A stretch of 64,000 nucleotides of DNA from contig NZ_WPCV01000002.1 in NCBI RefSeq assembly GCF_018035235.1, forward strand, positions 558,001 to 622,000. The letters are read 5' to 3'. The notes below the pieces were generated by a model. That model ran no database searches, was not told the origin of the DNA, and worked only from the letters and a program-made list of their open reading frames with translations. This DNA comes from Citrobacter sp. On2M. Its GTDB lineage: Bacteria > Pseudomonadota > Gammaproteobacteria > Enterobacterales > Enterobacteriaceae. This document shows, piece after piece, positions 31,216 to 46,388 of this stretch. Both the position numbers and the translations under genes were made by a program. Position 1 is the first letter of the stretch; the number at the start of each line of letters is the position of its first letter.

Positions 31216-31262
31216 AAAACGCCGCTTAGAAGGCCTGAGAAGGCTGGAGAGCGGCGTTTTGC
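31216..31262 (+). terminator. Terminator of frr
   Basis: AAAACGCCGCTT...GAGCGGCGTTTT, long stem with internal loop, followed by GCTTT. Confidence 0.85.
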
Positions 31263-31310
31263 TTTATTCTGCCTATATACCTTAAAGGGTAAAATTCTTC
31301 TGGATGTCTC

Positions 31311-32507
31311 ATGAAGCAATTAACCATCCTGGGATCAACCGGTTCCATTGGTTGCAGTACGCTGGATGTAGTACGCCATAACCCGGAAAAATTTCGTGTT
31401 GCTGCGTTAGTGGCGGGTAAAAATGTCGCCCGTATGGTCGAGCAATGCCTGGAGTTTGCTCCTCGCTATGCGGTAATGGACGATGAAAAAAGCGCGACGT
31501 TGGTAAAAATAGCTCTGCTGGAGCAGGGCTGTCGTACTGAGGTAATGAGTGGACAGCAGGCGGCCTGTGATATGGCTGCGCTGGATGATGTTGATCAGGT
31601 GATGGCGGCGATTGTTGGCGCGGCGGGATTGCTGCCGACGCTGGCTGCAATTCGTGCGAGCAAAAGCATTTTACTGGCGAATAAAGAATCTCTGGTGACC
31701 TGTGGTCGTCTGTTTATGGACGACGTGAAACGTCACAAAGCGCAACTTTTGCCGGTAGATAGCGAACATAACGCGATTTTTCAGAGTTTACCGCAACCTA
31801 TCCAACACAATCTGGGATACGCTGACCTTGAGCAAAATGGCGTCATGTCAGTTTTGCTTACCGGGTCTGGTGGCCCTTTCCGTGAAACGCCATTGTCCGA
31901 TCTGATTTCTATGACCCCCGATCAGGCATGTCGTCATCCGAATTGGTCGATGGGACGAAAAATCTCTGTCGATTCCGCCACCATGATGAATAAAGGTCTG
32001 GAATACATTGAAGCGCGTTGGTTGTTTAATGCCAGTGCGAGTCAGATGGAAGTGCTGATTCATCCGCAGTCGGTTATTCATTCGATGGTTCGTTATCAGG
32101 ATGGTAGCGTTCTGGCGCAGTTGGGGGAACCTGATATGCGTACACCTATTGCCCATACGATGGCATGGCCAGAACGTGTGACGTCTGGTGTTAAGCCTGT
32201 CGACTTTTGCCAACTCAGTGCGTTGACGTTTTCCGCACCTGATTATCAGCGTTATCCCTGCCTGAAACTGGCGATGGACGCGTTTGAGCAAGGGCAAGCG
32301 GCGACGACCGCGCTGAACGCCGCGAATGAAATTACCGTTGCCGCATTTTTGGCGCAGCAGATCCGATTTACCGATATTGCTGACCTGAATTTATCCGTAC
32401 TGGATAAGATGGATTTGCAGGAGCCACAGAGCGTTGATGATGTGCTGAAGGTTGATGCCATCGCGCGGGATGTCGCCAGAAAAGAAGTGATGCGACTCTC
32501 AAGCTGA
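31311..32507 (+). CDS. dxr: 1-deoxy-D-xylulose 5-phosphate reductoisomerase
   Basis: Second step of the MEP isoprenoid pathway: turns DXP into 2-C-methyl-D-erythritol 4-phosphate with NADPH; target of fosmidomycin. 398 aa, E. coli length. NADPH-binding [16 protein letters not shown] at the N-terminus, [10 protein letters not shown], the metal-binding [11 protein letters not shown], and the flexible loop [25 protein letters not shown] are all seen. Its product pathway supplies the substrate for UppS, encoded next. Confidence 0.97.
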   Translation: MKQLTILGSTGSIGCSTLDVVRHNPEKFRVAALVAGKNVARMVEQCLEFAPRYAVMDDEKSATLVKIALLEQGCRTEVMSGQQAACDMAALDDVDQVMAAIVGAAGLLPTLAAIRASKSILLANKESLVTCGRLFMDDVKRHKAQLLPVDSEHNAIFQSLPQPIQHNLGYADLEQNGVMSVLLTGSGGPFRETPLSDLISMTPDQACRHPNWSMGRKISVDSATMMNKGLEYIEARWLFNASASQMEVLIHPQSVIHSMVRYQDGSVLAQLGEPDMRTPIAHTMAWPERVTSGVKPVDFCQLSALTFSAPDYQRYPCLKLAMDAFEQGQAATTALNAANEITVAAFLAQQIRFTDIADLNLSVLDKMDLQEPQSVDDVLKVDAIARDVARKEVMRLSS

Positions 32508-32608
32508 TGATAATCCCTGTACGCAGAATCGCGCTATTTGTTAGCGTTGGGCTTCAGTGATATAGTCTGCGCCACTCGATCGCGGGTATTTGCTTTTTTC
32601 CGGTCGGG

Positions 32609-32637
32609 TAAGCCGTGGTTTGACACGGCTTTTTTGT
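32609..32637 (+). terminator. Terminator-like hairpin between dxr and uppS
   Basis: TAAGCCGTG GTTTGA CACGGCTTTTTTG: 8-9 bp stem with six T, before the uppS start. It separates dxr from the envelope cluster. Confidence 0.88.
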
Positions 32638-32694
32638 GGATGGGCTTCAGTATTCCTGAGTACCGTTAATCCTTTCAGGGACTAAAAACGCGTT

Positions 32695-33453
32695 ATGTTG
32701 TCTGCAACTAAACCATTAAGCGAAAATTTGCCAGCACATGGTTGTCGCCATGTAGCAATTATCATGGATGGCAATGGCCGCTGGGCGAAAAAGCAAGGGA
32801 AGATTCGCGCCTTTGGGCATAAGGCCGGAGCTAAATCCGTCCGCCGGGCTGTCTCTTTTGCTGCCAATAACGGTATTGATGCGTTAACGCTGTATGCCTT
32901 TAGCAGTGAGAACTGGAACCGACCTGCGCAGGAAGTGAGCGCGTTAATGGAGCTGTTCGTGTGGGCGCTTGATAGCGAAGTGAAAAACCTGCACCGCCAT
33001 AACGTACGTCTGCGTATTATCGGGGATATCAGTCGATTTAACTCACGTTTGCAAGAACGGATTCGCAAATCAGAAGCGATTACCGCCCAGAATACCGGGT
33101 TGACGCTGAATATTGCAGCGAATTACGGTGGACGGTGGGATATAGTCCAGGGAGTCAGGCAACTGGCACAACAGGTGCAGGATGGTCTGCTGCGACCAGA
33201 GCAAATCGATGAAGAGATGCTTGGGCAGCAAATTTGTATGCATGAACTGGCTCCTGTGGATTTAGTGATAAGGACTGGGGGGGAGCATCGAATTAGTAAT
33301 TTTCTGTTGTGGCAAATTGCCTATGCCGAACTTTACTTTACGGATGTTCTCTGGCCCGATTTCGATGAACAAGACTTTGAAGGTGCGCTGCATGCCTTTG
33401 CTAATCGTGAGCGTCGTTTCGGCGGCACCGAGCCCGGTGATGAAAAAGCCTGA
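32695..33453 (+). CDS. uppS: Undecaprenyl diphosphate synthase
   Basis: cis-Prenyltransferase that makes C55 undecaprenyl diphosphate, the lipid carrier for peptidoglycan and O-antigen; essential (also called ispU). 252 aa. Signature blocks: [18 protein letters not shown] (catalytic Asp), [40 protein letters not shown] and the C-terminal [19 protein letters not shown] then [14 protein letters not shown]. First gene of the uppS-cdsA-rseP-bamA cluster. Confidence 0.97.
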   Translation: MLSATKPLSENLPAHGCRHVAIIMDGNGRWAKKQGKIRAFGHKAGAKSVRRAVSFAANNGIDALTLYAFSSENWNRPAQEVSALMELFVWALDSEVKNLHRHNVRLRIIGDISRFNSRLQERIRKSEAITAQNTGLTLNIAANYGGRWDIVQGVRQLAQQVQDGLLRPEQIDEEMLGQQICMHELAPVDLVIRTGGEHRISNFLLWQIAYAELYFTDVLWPDFDEQDFEGALHAFANRERRFGGTEPGDEKA

Positions 33454-33465
33454 TGGGGGTCGCTT

Positions 33466-34323
33466 TTGCTGAAGTATCGCCTGATTTCTGCTTTTGTTTT
33501 AATACCCGTTGTCATCGCGGCGTTGTTTTTGCTGCCGCCTGTGGGGTTCGCCATTGTCACGCTGGTTGTCTGTATGCTGGCCGCCTGGGAATGGGGACAG
33601 TTAAGCGGTTTTACCACGCGTACACAGCGAGTATGGCTGGCGGTTTTGTGTGGGCTATTGCTGGCACTGATGCTGTTTTTACTGCCAGAATACCATCGCA
33701 ATATTCATCAGCCTCTGGTTGAAGTCTCGCTGTGGGCGTCGCTGGGCTGGTGGGTCGTGGCGCTGTTGCTGGTACTGTTTTATCCCGGCTCTGCGGCGGT
33801 ATGGCGTAATTCCAAAACATTACGCATAATTTTCGGCGTGTTGACCATTGTCCCGTTCTTTTGGGGAATGCTGGCGCTACGTGCATGGCACTATGATGAG
33901 AATCATTATAGTGGCGCGCTATGGCTGCTGTATGTCATGATCCTCGTCTGGGGAGCTGACTCTGGTGCCTATATGTTTGGTAAGCTGTTTGGCAAACATA
34001 AGCTGGCGCCGAAGGTTTCTCCTGGTAAAACCTGGCAGGGTTTTTTTGGCGGACTCGCCACTGCGGCCGTGATCTCATGGGGTTATGGCATGTGGGCGAA
34101 TCTTGAGGTTGCGCCTGTCACCTTGCTTATTTGCTCCATCGTTGCAGCCCTGGCCTCCGTGCTGGGTGACCTGACCGAGAGTATGTTTAAGCGTGAAGCA
34201 GGAATAAAGGACAGTGGTCACTTAATTCCAGGACACGGTGGTATTCTGGATCGCATTGATAGCCTGACGGCTGCGGTACCGGTCTTTGCCTGCCTGTTGT
34301 TATTGGTATTCAGGACGCTTTAA
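33466..34323 (+). CDS. cdsA: Phosphatidate cytidylyltransferase
   Basis: Makes CDP-diacylglycerol, the precursor of all phospholipids, in the inner membrane. 285 aa with about eight membrane helices. A rare TTG start (33466) gives [15 protein letters not shown]; this start is known for E. coli cdsA. The family signature near the C-terminus is seen: [21 protein letters not shown] then [15 protein letters not shown]. 12 bases after uppS. Confidence 0.96.
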   Translation: MLKYRLISAFVLIPVVIAALFLLPPVGFAIVTLVVCMLAAWEWGQLSGFTTRTQRVWLAVLCGLLLALMLFLLPEYHRNIHQPLVEVSLWASLGWWVVALLLVLFYPGSAAVWRNSKTLRIIFGVLTIVPFFWGMLALRAWHYDENHYSGALWLLYVMILVWGADSGAYMFGKLFGKHKLAPKVSPGKTWQGFFGGLATAAVISWGYGMWANLEVAPVTLLICSIVAALASVLGDLTESMFKREAGIKDSGHLIPGHGGILDRIDSLTAAVPVFACLLLLVFRTL

Positions 34324-34334
34324 CGGATGGTCTT

Positions 34335-35687
34335 ATGCTGAGTATTCTCTGGAATCTGGCTGCATTCATTGTTGCACTTGGTGTGCTTATCACCGTGCAT
34401 GAATTTGGTCATTTCTGGGTTGCGCGGCGCTGCGGAGTTCGCGTCGAACGCTTTTCCATTGGTTTTGGAAAAGCGCTTTGGCGGCGTACCGATAAATCAG
34501 GTACGGAATACGTCATCGCCCTGATTCCTCTCGGCGGTTACGTCAAAATGTTGGATGAGCGCGCTGAACCGGTCGCACCGGAGTTGCGCCATTACGCTTT
34601 CAACAATAAAACGGTTGGACAACGCGCAGCCATCATCGCCGCAGGTCCGATTGCAAACTTCCTTTTTGCTATTTTCGCTTATTGGCTGGTGTTTATCATC
34701 GGTGTTCCTGGCGTTCGCCCGGTTGTTGGTGAAATAACGCCCAACTCGATTGCTGCGCAGGCGCAAATTCAGCCGGGTACGGAACTAAAAGCGGTTGATG
34801 GTATCGAAACCCCTGATTGGGATGCCGTAAGATTGCAACTGGTAGCCAAAATTGGCGATCAGCATACGACTCTCAGCGTAGCGCAATTTGGCAGTAACCA
34901 GCGTCAGGACAAAACGCTGGATTTACGTCAGTGGGCATTTGAGCCAGACAAGCAGGATCCCGTCTCCAGTTTAGGGATTCGTCCGCGCGGTCCGCAGATT
35001 GAACCGGTGCTGTCAGAAGTGCAGGTTAACTCCGCTGCAAGTAAGGCGGGTTTGCAAGCTGGCGACAGGATCGTTAAAGTCAATGGTCAGCCGCTGACAC
35101 AATGGATGACGTTTGTCACGCAGGTGCGCGATAATCCGGATAAGCCGTTAGCGCTAGATATTGAAAGACAAGGAAGTTCCTTGTCTTTAACGTTAACCCC
35201 AGATTCAAAAGAGGTTAACGGGAAGGCAGAGGGTTTTGCGGGCGTGGTGCCTAAAGTTATTCCTCTGCCTGATGAGTATAAGACTGTACGCCAGTATGGG
35301 CCATTCAGCGCCATCCTCGAAGCCTCGGATAAAACGTGGCAGTTGATGAAGCTGACGGTCAGTATGCTGGGAAAATTGATTACCGGTGATGTAAAACTGA
35401 ACAACCTCAGTGGGCCGATTTCTATCGCCCAGGGGGCTGGGATGTCAGCGGAGTTCGGGGTTATTTATTACCTGATGTTCCTTGCGCTTATCAGCGTGAA
35501 CTTAGGGATAATCAACCTGTTTCCGTTGCCCGTTCTTGACGGGGGGCATCTGCTGTTCCTGGCGATTGAAAAGCTGAAGGGCGGTCCGGTATCCGAGCGG
35601 GTTCAAGACTTTAGTTATCGCATTGGCTCTATCTTGCTGGTGTTGTTAATGGGGCTTGCACTTTTCAATGATTTCTCTCGGTTGTAA
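34335..35687 (+). CDS. rseP: Site-2 zinc protease RseP
   Basis: Cuts anti-sigma factor RseA inside the membrane after DegS, freeing sigma-E, and also clears signal peptide remnants. 450 aa, E. coli length. The zinc motif HEFGH is at residues 22-26 in the first membrane helix; the third ligand is in the [11 protein letters not shown] segment. Two PDZ domains lie in the periplasmic part (around residues 115-300). Lies upstream of bamA; its output also drives degP in this window. Confidence 0.97.
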   Translation: MLSILWNLAAFIVALGVLITVHEFGHFWVARRCGVRVERFSIGFGKALWRRTDKSGTEYVIALIPLGGYVKMLDERAEPVAPELRHYAFNNKTVGQRAAIIAAGPIANFLFAIFAYWLVFIIGVPGVRPVVGEITPNSIAAQAQIQPGTELKAVDGIETPDWDAVRLQLVAKIGDQHTTLSVAQFGSNQRQDKTLDLRQWAFEPDKQDPVSSLGIRPRGPQIEPVLSEVQVNSAASKAGLQAGDRIVKVNGQPLTQWMTFVTQVRDNPDKPLALDIERQGSSLSLTLTPDSKEVNGKAEGFAGVVPKVIPLPDEYKTVRQYGPFSAILEASDKTWQLMKLTVSMLGKLITGDVKLNNLSGPISIAQGAGMSAEFGVIYYLMFLALISVNLGIINLFPLPVLDGGHLLFLAIEKLKGGPVSERVQDFSYRIGSILLVLLMGLALFNDFSRL

Positions 35688-35698
35688 GAGAGTGTTAG

Positions 35699-38140
<2,442 letters not shown>

Positions 38141-38262
38141 TTGTTCTTCGCAAAGGAATGTAGTGGTAGTGTAGCGATGACTTTAGGCGATCTTGCATGG
38201 GATCGCCTGGCCACGCAAAGAACTGTACCCTCGGGTGCAAATGGGATGGTAAGGAGTTAATT

Positions 38263-38748
38263 GTGAAAAAGTGGTTATTAGCTGCAGGTCTCGGTTTAGC
38301 GATGGCAACGTCCGCACAAGCGGCTGACAAAATTGCAATCGTCAACATGGGTAGCCTGTTCCAACAGGTTGCACAGAAGACAGGCGTTTCTGCTACGCTG
38401 GAAAACGAGTTTAAAGGCCGTGCCAGCGAACTGCAGCGTATGGAATCCGATCTGCAATCTAAGATGCAGCGTCTGCAATCAATGAAAGCAGGTAGCGATC
38501 GTACCAAGCTGGAAAAAGACGTTATGGCTCAGCGTCAGACTTTCTCTCAGAAAGCTCAGGCTTTTGAGCAGGATCGTGCGCGTCGCTCCAACGAAGAACG
38601 TGGCAAACTGGTTACTCGTATCCAGACTGCTGTGAAATCTGTTGCCAGCAGCCAGAGCATCGATCTGGTCGTTGACGCAAACACCGTTGCATACAACAGC
38701 AGCGATGTAAAAGACATCACCGCTGACGTACTGAAACAGGTTAAATAA
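38263..38748 (+). CDS. skp: Periplasmic chaperone Skp
   Basis: Trimeric holdase that carries unfolded outer-membrane proteins to BamA. 161 aa from a GTG start at 38263 with AAGGAG at 38250-38255; upstream open frame is not used. Signal peptide ATSAQA before [10 protein letters not shown]. Long charged helical arms ([20 protein letters not shown] through [13 protein letters not shown]) form the tentacles. Only 3 bases precede lpxD. Confidence 0.97.
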   Translation: MKKWLLAAGLGLAMATSAQAADKIAIVNMGSLFQQVAQKTGVSATLENEFKGRASELQRMESDLQSKMQRLQSMKAGSDRTKLEKDVMAQRQTFSQKAQAFEQDRARRSNEERGKLVTRIQTAVKSVASSQSIDLVVDANTVAYNSSDVKDITADVLKQVK

Positions 38749-38751
38749 GTA

Positions 38752-39777
38752 ATGCCTTCAATTCGACTGGCTGATTTAGCAGAGCAGTTGGATGCAGAAT
38801 TACACGGTGATGGCGATATCGTCATCACCGGCGTAGCGTCCATGCAATCTGCGCAAACTGGCAATATTACGTTCATGGTGAATCCTAAGTACCGTGAGCA
38901 CTTAGGCGTATGCCAGGCTTCTGCCGTAGTGATGACGCAGGACGATCTTCCTTTTGCTAAGAGTGCAGCGCTGGTAGTGAAGAATCCCTACCTGACCTAT
39001 GCTCGCATGGCGCAAATCTTAGATACCACGCCGCAGCCGGCACAAAACATTGCACCGAGTGCAGTAATTGATGCGACGGCGAAGCTGGGTAACAATGTCT
39101 CTGTGGGCGCAAATGCGGTCATTGAGTCTGGCGTAGAACTGGGCGATAACGTCGTTATCGGCGCAGGTTGCTTCGTCGGAAAAAATACTAAAATCGGCGC
39201 AGGTTCACGCTTGTGGGCGAATGTGACGATTTACCATGACATTCAGATCGGTGAGAATTGCCTGATCCAGTCCAGCACGGTCGTTGGATCTGATGGATTT
39301 GGTTACGCGAACGATCGCGGTAACTGGGTGAAGATCCCCCAGCTTGGTCGCGTGATTATTGGCGATCGCGTCGAGATCGGCGCGTGTACCACTATTGACC
39401 GTGGTGCTCTGGACGATACTGTGATCGGTAATGGTGTTATCATTGATAACCAGTGCCAGATTGCGCATAACGTTGTGATTGGCGACAATACGGCGGTAGC
39501 CGGTGGCGTCATTATGGCGGGTAGCCTGAAGATTGGCCGTTACTGCATGATTGGCGGTGCCAGCGTGATTAATGGGCATATGGAAATATGCGACAAAGTC
39601 ACGGTGACTGGCATGGGTATGGTGATGCGTCCTATCACTGAACCGGGCGTCTACTCCTCAGGCATTCCGCTGCAACCTAACAAGGTATGGCGTAAAACAG
39701 CTGCACTGGTGATGAACATTGATGATATGAGCAAGCGCCTCAAATCGATTGAGCGCAAGGTTAATCAACAAGACTAA
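38752..39777 (+). CDS. lpxD: UDP-3-O-(3-hydroxymyristoyl)glucosamine N-acyltransferase
   Basis: Third step of lipid A synthesis: adds the N-linked hydroxymyristate. 341 aa as in E. coli. N-terminal uridine-binding domain ([22 protein letters not shown]), then a left-handed beta-helix with hexapeptide repeats from about residue 100 to 310 ([42 protein letters not shown]), with the catalytic histidine in [12 protein letters not shown]. Ends with a helical tail. Confidence 0.97.
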   Translation: MPSIRLADLAEQLDAELHGDGDIVITGVASMQSAQTGNITFMVNPKYREHLGVCQASAVVMTQDDLPFAKSAALVVKNPYLTYARMAQILDTTPQPAQNIAPSAVIDATAKLGNNVSVGANAVIESGVELGDNVVIGAGCFVGKNTKIGAGSRLWANVTIYHDIQIGENCLIQSSTVVGSDGFGYANDRGNWVKIPQLGRVIIGDRVEIGACTTIDRGALDDTVIGNGVIIDNQCQIAHNVVIGDNTAVAGGVIMAGSLKIGRYCMIGGASVINGHMEICDKVTVTGMGMVMRPITEPGVYSSGIPLQPNKVWRKTAALVMNIDDMSKRLKSIERKVNQQD

Positions 39778-39880
39778 AGCACCTTTTTTGCATGTCTGAC
39801 TTTTCGGCCTGTCCCATTCATACGATTGCGACAGGCCGTGTTATTATTGCCTTTTAGTATATTTTGACAGGAAGAGTATT

Positions 39881-40336
39881 TTGACTACTAACACTCATAC
39901 TCTGCATATTGAAGAGATTCTAGAACTTCTGCCGCACCGTTTTCCGTTTTTGCTGGTTGACCGCGTGCTGGATTTTGAAGAAGGTCGTTTTCTGCGCGCA
40001 GTGAAAAATGTATCCGTTAACGAGCCTTTCTTCCAGGGCCACTTCCCGGGTAAACCTATTTTTCCAGGCGTACTGATTCTGGAAGCGATGGCGCAGGCCA
40101 CCGGCATCCTCGCGTTTAAAAGCGTAGGAAAACTGGAACCAGGCGAACTGTACTATTTCGCGGGCATTGACGAAGCACGCTTTAAGCGTCCTGTCGTACC
40201 TGGCGATCAGATGATCATGGAAGTGACTTTCGAGAAAACGCGCCGTGGCCTGACCCGTTTTAAAGGGGTTGCGCTGGTCGACGGTAAAGTTGTATGCGAA
40301 GCAACGATGATGTGTGCCCGTAGCCGGGAGGCCTGA
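39881..40336 (+). CDS. fabZ: 3-hydroxyacyl-[acyl-carrier-protein] dehydratase FabZ
   Basis: Hot-dog fold dehydratase of fatty-acid synthesis; its consumption of 3-hydroxymyristoyl-ACP balances lipid A synthesis. 151 aa with a TTG start at 39881 ([20 protein letters not shown]) after AGGAAGAG. Catalytic His in [15 protein letters not shown] and Glu in [11 protein letters not shown]. Lies inside the lpx cluster, 3 bases before lpxA. Confidence 0.97.
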   Translation: MTTNTHTLHIEEILELLPHRFPFLLVDRVLDFEEGRFLRAVKNVSVNEPFFQGHFPGKPIFPGVLILEAMAQATGILAFKSVGKLEPGELYYFAGIDEARFKRPVVPGDQMIMEVTFEKTRRGLTRFKGVALVDGKVVCEATMMCARSREA

Positions 40337-40339
40337 TAC

Positions 40340-41128
40340 GTGATTGATAAATCCGCCTTTATTCACCCGACCGCCATTGTGGAAGAGGGCGCCAGCATTG
40401 GCGCTAACGCTCACATTGGCCCATTTTGTATTGTTGGACCCCATGTTGAAATTGGTGAGGGTACCGTACTGAAGTCTCACGTTGTCGTGAATGGCCATAC
40501 CAAAATTGGTCGCGATAACGAGATCTATCAGTTTGCCTCCATCGGTGAAGTTAACCAGGATCTGAAATATGCTGGCGAACCAACCCGCGTGGAAATTGGC
40601 GATCGCAACCGCATCCGCGAAAGCGTCACCATTCATCGTGGCACAGTGCAGGGCGGTGGAGTGACGAAGGTGGGCAGCGATAACTTACTGATGATTAATG
40701 CGCACGTTGCGCATGATTGTACGGTAGGCAACCGCTGTATTCTGGCAAATAACGCCACGCTTGCCGGACATGTATCGCTTGATGATTTTGTTATCATCGG
40801 CGGCATGACCGCGGTGCATCAGTTCTGCATCATCGGCGCGCATGTGATGGTTGGCGGTTGTTCTGGCGTTGCCCAGGATGTGCCTCCATACGTTATCGCC
40901 CAAGGCAACCACGCCACGCCGTTTGGCGTTAACATCGAAGGTCTGAAGCGTCGCGGATTTACCCGCGAAGCGATCACCGCGATTCGTAACGCCTATAAAG
41001 CGTTGTACCGTAACGGTAAAACGCTGGAAGAAGCGAAGCCGGAAATCGCGGAACTGGCGCAACAGTACCCCGAAGTCCAGGCTTTCAGCGATTTCTTTGA
41101 GCGCTCAACGCGTGGCCTGATTCGTTAA
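40340..41128 (+). CDS. lpxA: UDP-N-acetylglucosamine O-acyltransferase LpxA
   Basis: First step of lipid A synthesis. 262 aa, GTG start at 40340. A left-handed beta-helix of hexapeptide repeats ([28 protein letters not shown] onward), with the catalytic histidine (His125 in E. coli) in [15 protein letters not shown] and the acyl-chain ruler region [17 protein letters not shown]. Helical C-terminus. Its stop shares one base with the lpxB start. Confidence 0.97.
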   Translation: MIDKSAFIHPTAIVEEGASIGANAHIGPFCIVGPHVEIGEGTVLKSHVVVNGHTKIGRDNEIYQFASIGEVNQDLKYAGEPTRVEIGDRNRIRESVTIHRGTVQGGGVTKVGSDNLLMINAHVAHDCTVGNRCILANNATLAGHVSLDDFVIIGGMTAVHQFCIIGAHVMVGGCSGVAQDVPPYVIAQGNHATPFGVNIEGLKRRGFTREAITAIRNAYKALYRNGKTLEEAKPEIAELAQQYPEVQAFSDFFERSTRGLIR

Positions 41129-42276
41129 TGACTGAACAGCGTCCTTTAACGATAGCCCTCGTCGCCGGAGAAACCTCCGGCGATATTCTTGGTGCAGGGT
41201 TAATCCGTGCACTCAAGGCGCGTGTTCCCAATGCGCGTTTTGTTGGCGTGGCGGGCCCGCTGATGCAGGCCGAAGGCTGTGAGGCCTGGTACGAAATGGA
41301 AGAGTTGGCGGTAATGGGCATTGTTGAAGTGCTCGGACGCCTGCGCCGCTTACTACATATTCGTGCCGATCTCACTCGCCGTTTCACTGAACTTAAGCCG
41401 GATGTTTTCGTCGGCATTGATGCGCCTGACTTCAATATTACCCTCGAAGGCAACCTGAAAAAGCAGGGCATAAAAACCATTCATTATGTCAGTCCTTCTG
41501 TATGGGCCTGGCGACAGAAACGTGTTTTCAAAATAGGCAGATCCACCAATATGGTGCTGGCCTTTCTGCCTTTCGAAAAAGCGTTTTATGACAAATTTAA
41601 CGTTCCGTGCCGCTTTATCGGCCACACCATGGCGGATGCCATGCCGCTGGATCCGGATAAAAACGCGGCACGCGACGTGCTGGGTATTCCCCATGATGCT
41701 CACTGTCTGGCTCTATTGCCAGGAAGCCGTGGCGCAGAAGTGGAGATGCTCAGTGCCGATTTTCTGAAAACGGCGCAGCTGTTGCGCCAGCATTATCCGG
41801 ATCTCGAAGTCGTGGTGCCGTTGGTGAATGCCAAACGTCGCGAGCAGTTTGAGCGTATCAAAGCTGAAGTTGCACCGGATCTTTCCGTACATCTGCTCAA
41901 TGGGATGGGACGTGAAGCGATGGTGGCCAGCGATGCAGCACTGTTGGCTTCAGGCACGGCAGCGCTGGAATGTATGCTGGCAAAATGCCCGATGGTGGTT
42001 GGCTACCGTATGAAACCCTTTACCTTCTGGTTGGCGAAGCGTCTGGTGAAAACGGATTACGTTTCGCTACCTAACCTGCTGGCAGGAAGAGAACTGGTTA
42101 AAGAGTTGTTGCAGGAAGAGTGTGAACCGCAGGCGCTGTCGCAAGCGCTGCTGCCGTTGCTGGCGAAGAGTAAAACCAGCCATGCGATCCACGACACATT
42201 CCGTGAACTGCACCAGCAGATCCGTTGCAATGCTGATGAGCAGGCGGCGGATGCAGTCCTGGAGTTAGCACAATGA
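41128..42276 (+). CDS. lpxB: Lipid-A-disaccharide synthase LpxB
   Basis: GT-B-fold glycosyltransferase (family GT19) joining lipid X and UDP-diacylglucosamine to the lipid A disaccharide. 382 aa. N-terminal [19 protein letters not shown], the VGIDAPDFN segment, [29 protein letters not shown] and [21 protein letters not shown] are recognised. Coupled to lpxA by a one-base overlap and to rnhB by four. Confidence 0.97.
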   Translation: MTEQRPLTIALVAGETSGDILGAGLIRALKARVPNARFVGVAGPLMQAEGCEAWYEMEELAVMGIVEVLGRLRRLLHIRADLTRRFTELKPDVFVGIDAPDFNITLEGNLKKQGIKTIHYVSPSVWAWRQKRVFKIGRSTNMVLAFLPFEKAFYDKFNVPCRFIGHTMADAMPLDPDKNAARDVLGIPHDAHCLALLPGSRGAEVEMLSADFLKTAQLLRQHYPDLEVVVPLVNAKRREQFERIKAEVAPDLSVHLLNGMGREAMVASDAALLASGTAALECMLAKCPMVVGYRMKPFTFWLAKRLVKTDYVSLPNLLAGRELVKELLQEECEPQALSQALLPLLAKSKTSHAIHDTFRELHQQIRCNADEQAADAVLELAQ

Positions 42277-42869
42277 TTGAGTTTGTTTATCCACATACGC
42301 ATTTAGTGGCGGGTGTGGATGAAGTTGGACGTGGTCCTTTGGTCGGCGCGGTTGTTACTGCCGCCGTTATTCTGGATCCGGCTCGTCCTGTTATTGGTCT
42401 GAACGACTCAAAAAAACTGTCGGAAAAACGTCGCCTGGCGCTGTTTGATGAGATTAAAGAAAAAGCGTTAAGCTGGAGTCTGGGCCGTGCGGAACCGCAT
42501 GAAATCGACGAGCTGAATATTTTACATGCCACCATGCTGGCGATGCAGCGTGCGGTTGCGGGTCTGCATATTGCGCCGGAATACGTACTGATTGACGGCA
42601 ATCGTTGCCCGGCATTACCGATGCCGTCAATGGCGGTGGTCAAAGGTGATAGCCGCGTGGCGGAGATTAGCGCTGCTTCGATACTGGCAAAAGTCACCCG
42701 TGACGCTGAAATGGCGGCACTGGATACGGTTTTCCCGCAGTATGGCTTTGCACAGCACAAAGGTTATCCAACTGCTTTTCATCTGGAAAAGTTGGCACTA
42801 CATGGTGCAACAGAGCACCATCGCCGTAGTTTTGGCCCCGTCAAACGCGCTCTGGGACTCACGTCCTGA
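42273..42869 (+). CDS. rnhB: Ribonuclease HII
   Basis: Cuts RNA in RNA-DNA hybrids and at single ribonucleotides in DNA. 198 aa, E. coli length. Catalytic DE pair in [16 protein letters not shown], further acidic residues in [11 protein letters not shown] and [11 protein letters not shown]. Starts within the last four bases of lpxB and precedes dnaE by 24 bases. Confidence 0.97.
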   Translation: MIEFVYPHTHLVAGVDEVGRGPLVGAVVTAAVILDPARPVIGLNDSKKLSEKRRLALFDEIKEKALSWSLGRAEPHEIDELNILHATMLAMQRAVAGLHIAPEYVLIDGNRCPALPMPSMAVVKGDSRVAEISAASILAKVTRDAEMAALDTVFPQYGFAQHKGYPTAFHLEKLALHGATEHHRRSFGPVKRALGLTS

Positions 42870-42893
42870 TTCTTGTGTCGAAGGAATCTGAAG

Positions 42894-45800
42894 ATGTCTG
42901 AACCTCGTTTCGTCCACCTGCGGGTGCACAGCGACTACTCCATGATCGATGGGCTGGCGAAAACCGGGCCGCTGGTAAAAAAGGCGGCCGCGTTAGGCAT
43001 GCCTGCGCTGGCGATCACCGATTTTACCAACCTGTGTGGTCTGGTGAAGTTTTACGGAGCGGGTCACGGTGCGGGTATCAAGCCGATTGTTGGTGCAGAT
43101 TTTCATGTCCGCAGTGAGCTATTGGGTGATGAACTCACGCAACTCACCGTGCTGGCCGCTAACAATACCGGCTATCAGAATCTGACGTTGTTGATATCAA
43201 AAGCCTATCAGCGCGGTTATGGCGCAGAAGGGCCGGTCATCGACAGGGACTGGCTGGTCGAGCTAAAAGAAGGTTTGATTTTGCTCTCCGGCGGCCGTAT
43301 GGGCGACGTCGGGCGCAGCCTGCTGCGCGGCAATAGCGCACTGGTTGATGAGTGCGTGGCGTTTTATGAAGAACATTTTCCTGATTGCTATTTTTTAGAA
43401 CTGATTCGCACCGGCAGGCAGGATGAAGAAAATTATCTGCATGCTGCGGTAGAACTGGCTGAAACGCGTGGTCTTCCGGTGGTGGCGACCAACGATGTTC
43501 GCTTCCTTGAAACCGGTGATTTTGACGCGCATGAAATCCGCGTGGCAATCCACGACGGGTTTACCCTTGATGATCCAAAACGACCGCGTAATTATTCGCC
43601 GCAGCAGTACATGCGCAGCGAAGATGAGATGTGCGATCTATTCTCCGATATCCCGGAGGCGCTGCAAAACACTGTTGAGATAGCCAAGCGCTGTAACGTG
43701 ACGGTGCGTCTGGGTGAGTATTTCCTGCCACAGTTCCCGACTGGTGATATGACCACCGAGGATTTCCTTGTGGCAAAATCACGCGAAGGTCTGGAAGAGC
43801 GTCTGGCGTTTTTATTCCCGGATCCTGAAGTTCGCGCGCAGAAGCGACCGCCTTATGACGAACGTCTGGAAGTTGAACTTAAAGTTATCAACCAGATGGG
43901 CTTCCCGGGTTACTTCCTGATCGTTATGGAGTTTATCCAGTGGTCGAAAGATAACGGCGTACCGGTAGGCCCGGGACGTGGTTCTGGTGCTGGTTCGCTG
44001 GTCGCCTACGCGCTGAAAATTACCGACCTTGATCCGCTGGAATTTGACCTGCTGTTCGAACGTTTCCTTAACCCGGAACGTGTTTCAATGCCCGATTTTG
44101 ACGTTGATTTCTGTATGGAAAAACGTGACCAGGTCATTGAACACGTGGCGGAAATGTACGGTCGTGATGCGGTTTCGCAGATTATTACCTTCGGTACGAT
44201 GGCGGCAAAAGCGGTTATCCGTGACGTGGGCCGCGTACTGGGTCACCCGTATGGCTTCGTTGACCGTATTTCGAAACTGGTGCCGCCCGACCCGGGCATG
44301 ACGCTGGCCAAAGCCTTTGAAGCTGAACCTCAACTGCCGGAAATCTATGAGGCAGATGAAGAGGTTAGAGCGCTGATCGATATGGCGCGCAAGCTGGAAG
44401 GCGTCACGCGTAACGCTGGTAAGCACGCCGGTGGCGTGGTTATAGCACCGACCAAAATTACTGATTTTGCGCCGCTGTACTGTGATGAGCAAGGGCTGCA
44501 CCCGGTCACCCAGTTTGATAAAAACGACGTGGAATACGCCGGCCTCGTGAAGTTCGACTTCCTCGGTCTGCGTACGCTCACTATCATCAACTGGGCGTTG
44601 GAAATGATCAACGCGCGCCGTGAAAAGAACGGTGAACCGCCGTTGGATATCGCCGCTATCCCGCTGGATGACAAAAAAAGCTTCGACATGCTGCAACGTT
44701 CGGAGACCACGGCGGTGTTCCAGCTTGAATCCCGCGGCATGAAAGATCTGATCAAACGTCTGCAGCCTGACTGCTTCGAAGATATGATCGCACTGGTGGC
44801 TCTGTTCCGACCTGGTCCGCTACAGTCGGGGATGGTAGATAACTTTATCGACCGTAAGCATGGTCGTGAAGAGATTTCCTACCCGGACGTACAATGGCAG
44901 CATGAGTGTCTGAAACCGGTACTGGAGCCGACCTACGGCATTATCCTGTATCAGGAACAGGTTATGCAGATTGCCCAGGAGCTGTCCGGATACACCCTTG
45001 GCGGCGCGGATATGCTGCGTCGTGCGATGGGTAAGAAAAAACCGGAAGAGATGGCTAAGCAGCGCGGTACCTTTGAAGAAGGGGCGAAAAAGCGCGGCGT
45101 CGACGGCGAACTGGCGATGAAAATCTTTGACCTGGTGGAGAAATTCGCCGGTTACGGATTTAACAAATCGCACTCCGCAGCCTATGCGCTGGTCTCCTAC
45201 CAGACGCTGTGGCTGAAGGCGCATTACCCTGCCGAATTTATGGCGGCGGTAATGACCGCCGATATGGATAACACCGAGAAAGTCGTCGGACTGGTGGATG
45301 AATGCTGGCGCATGGGGCTCAAAATCCTGCCACCGGACATCAACTCCGGGCTTTATCATTTTCACGTGAATGATGATGGCGAGATTGTCTACGGCATCGG
45401 CGCGATAAAAGGCGTGGGTGAAGGGCCAATTGAGGCTATTATTGAGGCGCGAAATGAAGGCGGTTACTTCCGCGAACTATTTGATCTTTGTGCGCGTACG
45501 GATATCAAAAAACTTAACCGCCGGGTGCTGGAAAAGTTAATCATGTCCGGGGCGTTTGACCGCCTTGGTCCGCATCGTGCGGCGTTGATGAACTCACTCA
45601 GCGATGCCCTAAAAGCCGCCGATCAGCATGCGAAAGCCGAGGCAATTGGTCAGGCGGATATGTTTGGCGTACTGGCGGAAGAGCCGGAACAAATTGAACA
45701 GTCTTATGCCAACTGTACACCGTGGCCGGAGCAGGTGGTATTAGACGGTGAGCGTGAAACGTTAGGACTTTATCTGACGGGACACCCCATCAATCAGTAT

Positions 45801-46376
45801 TTAAAAGAAATTGAGCGCTATGTTGGAGGCCACAGGCTGAAAGACATGCATCCGACAGAACGTGGTAAAGTCACCACGGCTGCGGGGCTCGTCATTGCTG
45901 CGCGGGTAATGGTCACCAAGCGCGGCAATCGTATCGGCATCTGTACACTGGATGACCGTTCCGGGCGTCTGGAAGTGATGTTATTTACCGATGCTCTGGA
46001 TAAATACCAGCAATTGCTGGAAAAAGACCGCATACTTATCGTCAGCGGACAGGTCAGCTTTGATGACTTCAGCGGCGGGCTTAAAATGATGGCCCGTGAA
46101 GTCATGGATATTGACGAAGCCCGGGAAAAATATGCTCGCGGGCTTGCTATCTCGCTGACGGACAGGCAAATTGATGACCAGCTTTTAAACCGACTCCGTC
46201 AGTCTCTGGAACCCCACCGCTCTGGGACAATTCCAGTACATCTCTACTATCAGAGGGCGGATGCGCGTGCGCGATTGCGTTTTGGCGCAACGTGGCGTGT
46301 CTCTCCGAGCGATCGTTTGCTAAACGATCTCCGTGGCCTTATTGGTTCGGAGCAGGTGGAACTGGAGTTTGACTAA
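42894..46376 (+). CDS. dnaE: DNA polymerase III alpha subunit
   Basis: Catalytic subunit of the replicative polymerase. 1160 aa from the ATG at 42894 (GGAATCTG before it), E. coli length. PHP domain at the start ([22 protein letters not shown]), then the C-family palm with catalytic aspartates in [13 protein letters not shown] (D401 and D403 by E. coli numbering) and [17 protein letters not shown]. Helix-hairpin-helix region ([19 protein letters not shown]), OB domain ([24 protein letters not shown]) and tau-binding C-terminus. Follows rnhB; accA is 12 bases later. Confidence 0.98.
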   Translation: MSEPRFVHLRVHSDYSMIDGLAKTGPLVKKAAALGMPALAITDFTNLCGLVKFYGAGHGAGIKPIVGADFHVRSELLGDELTQLTVLAANNTGYQNLTLLISKAYQRGYGAEGPVIDRDWLVELKEGLILLSGGRMGDVGRSLLRGNSALVDECVAFYEEHFPDCYFLELIRTGRQDEENYLHAAVELAETRGLPVVATNDVRFLETGDFDAHEIRVAIHDGFTLDDPKRPRNYSPQQYMRSEDEMCDLFSDIPEALQNTVEIAKRCNVTVRLGEYFLPQFPTGDMTTEDFLVAKSREGLEERLAFLFPDPEVRAQKRPPYDERLEVELKVINQMGFPGYFLIVMEFIQWSKDNGVPVGPGRGSGAGSLVAYALKITDLDPLEFDLLFERFLNPERVSMPDFDVDFCMEKRDQVIEHVAEMYGRDAVSQIITFGTMAAKAVIRDVGRVLGHPYGFVDRISKLVPPDPGMTLAKAFEAEPQLPEIYEADEEVRALIDMARKLEGVTRNAGKHAGGVVIAPTKITDFAPLYCDEQGLHPVTQFDKNDVEYAGLVKFDFLGLRTLTIINWALEMINARREKNGEPPLDIAAIPLDDKKSFDMLQRSETTAVFQLESRGMKDLIKRLQPDCFEDMIALVALFRPGPLQSGMVDNFIDRKHGREEISYPDVQWQHECLKPVLEPTYGIILYQEQVMQIAQELSGYTLGGADMLRRAMGKKKPEEMAKQRGTFEEGAKKRGVDGELAMKIFDLVEKFAGYGFNKSHSAAYALVSYQTLWLKAHYPAEFMAAVMTADMDNTEKVVGLVDECWRMGLKILPPDINSGLYHFHVNDDGEIVYGIGAIKGVGEGPIEAIIEARNEGGYFRELFDLCARTDIKKLNRRVLEKLIMSGAFDRLGPHRAALMNSLSDALKAADQHAKAEAIGQADMFGVLAEEPEQIEQSYANCTPWPEQVVLDGERETLGLYLTGHPINQYLKEIERYVGGHRLKDMHPTERGKVTTAAGLVIAARVMVTKRGNRIGICTLDDRSGRLEVMLFTDALDKYQQLLEKDRILIVSGQVSFDDFSGGLKMMAREVMDIDEAREKYARGLAISLTDRQIDDQLLNRLRQSLEPHRSGTIPVHLYYQRADARARLRFGATWRVSPSDRLLNDLRGLIGSEQVELEFD

Positions 46377-46388
46377 TACAGGAATACT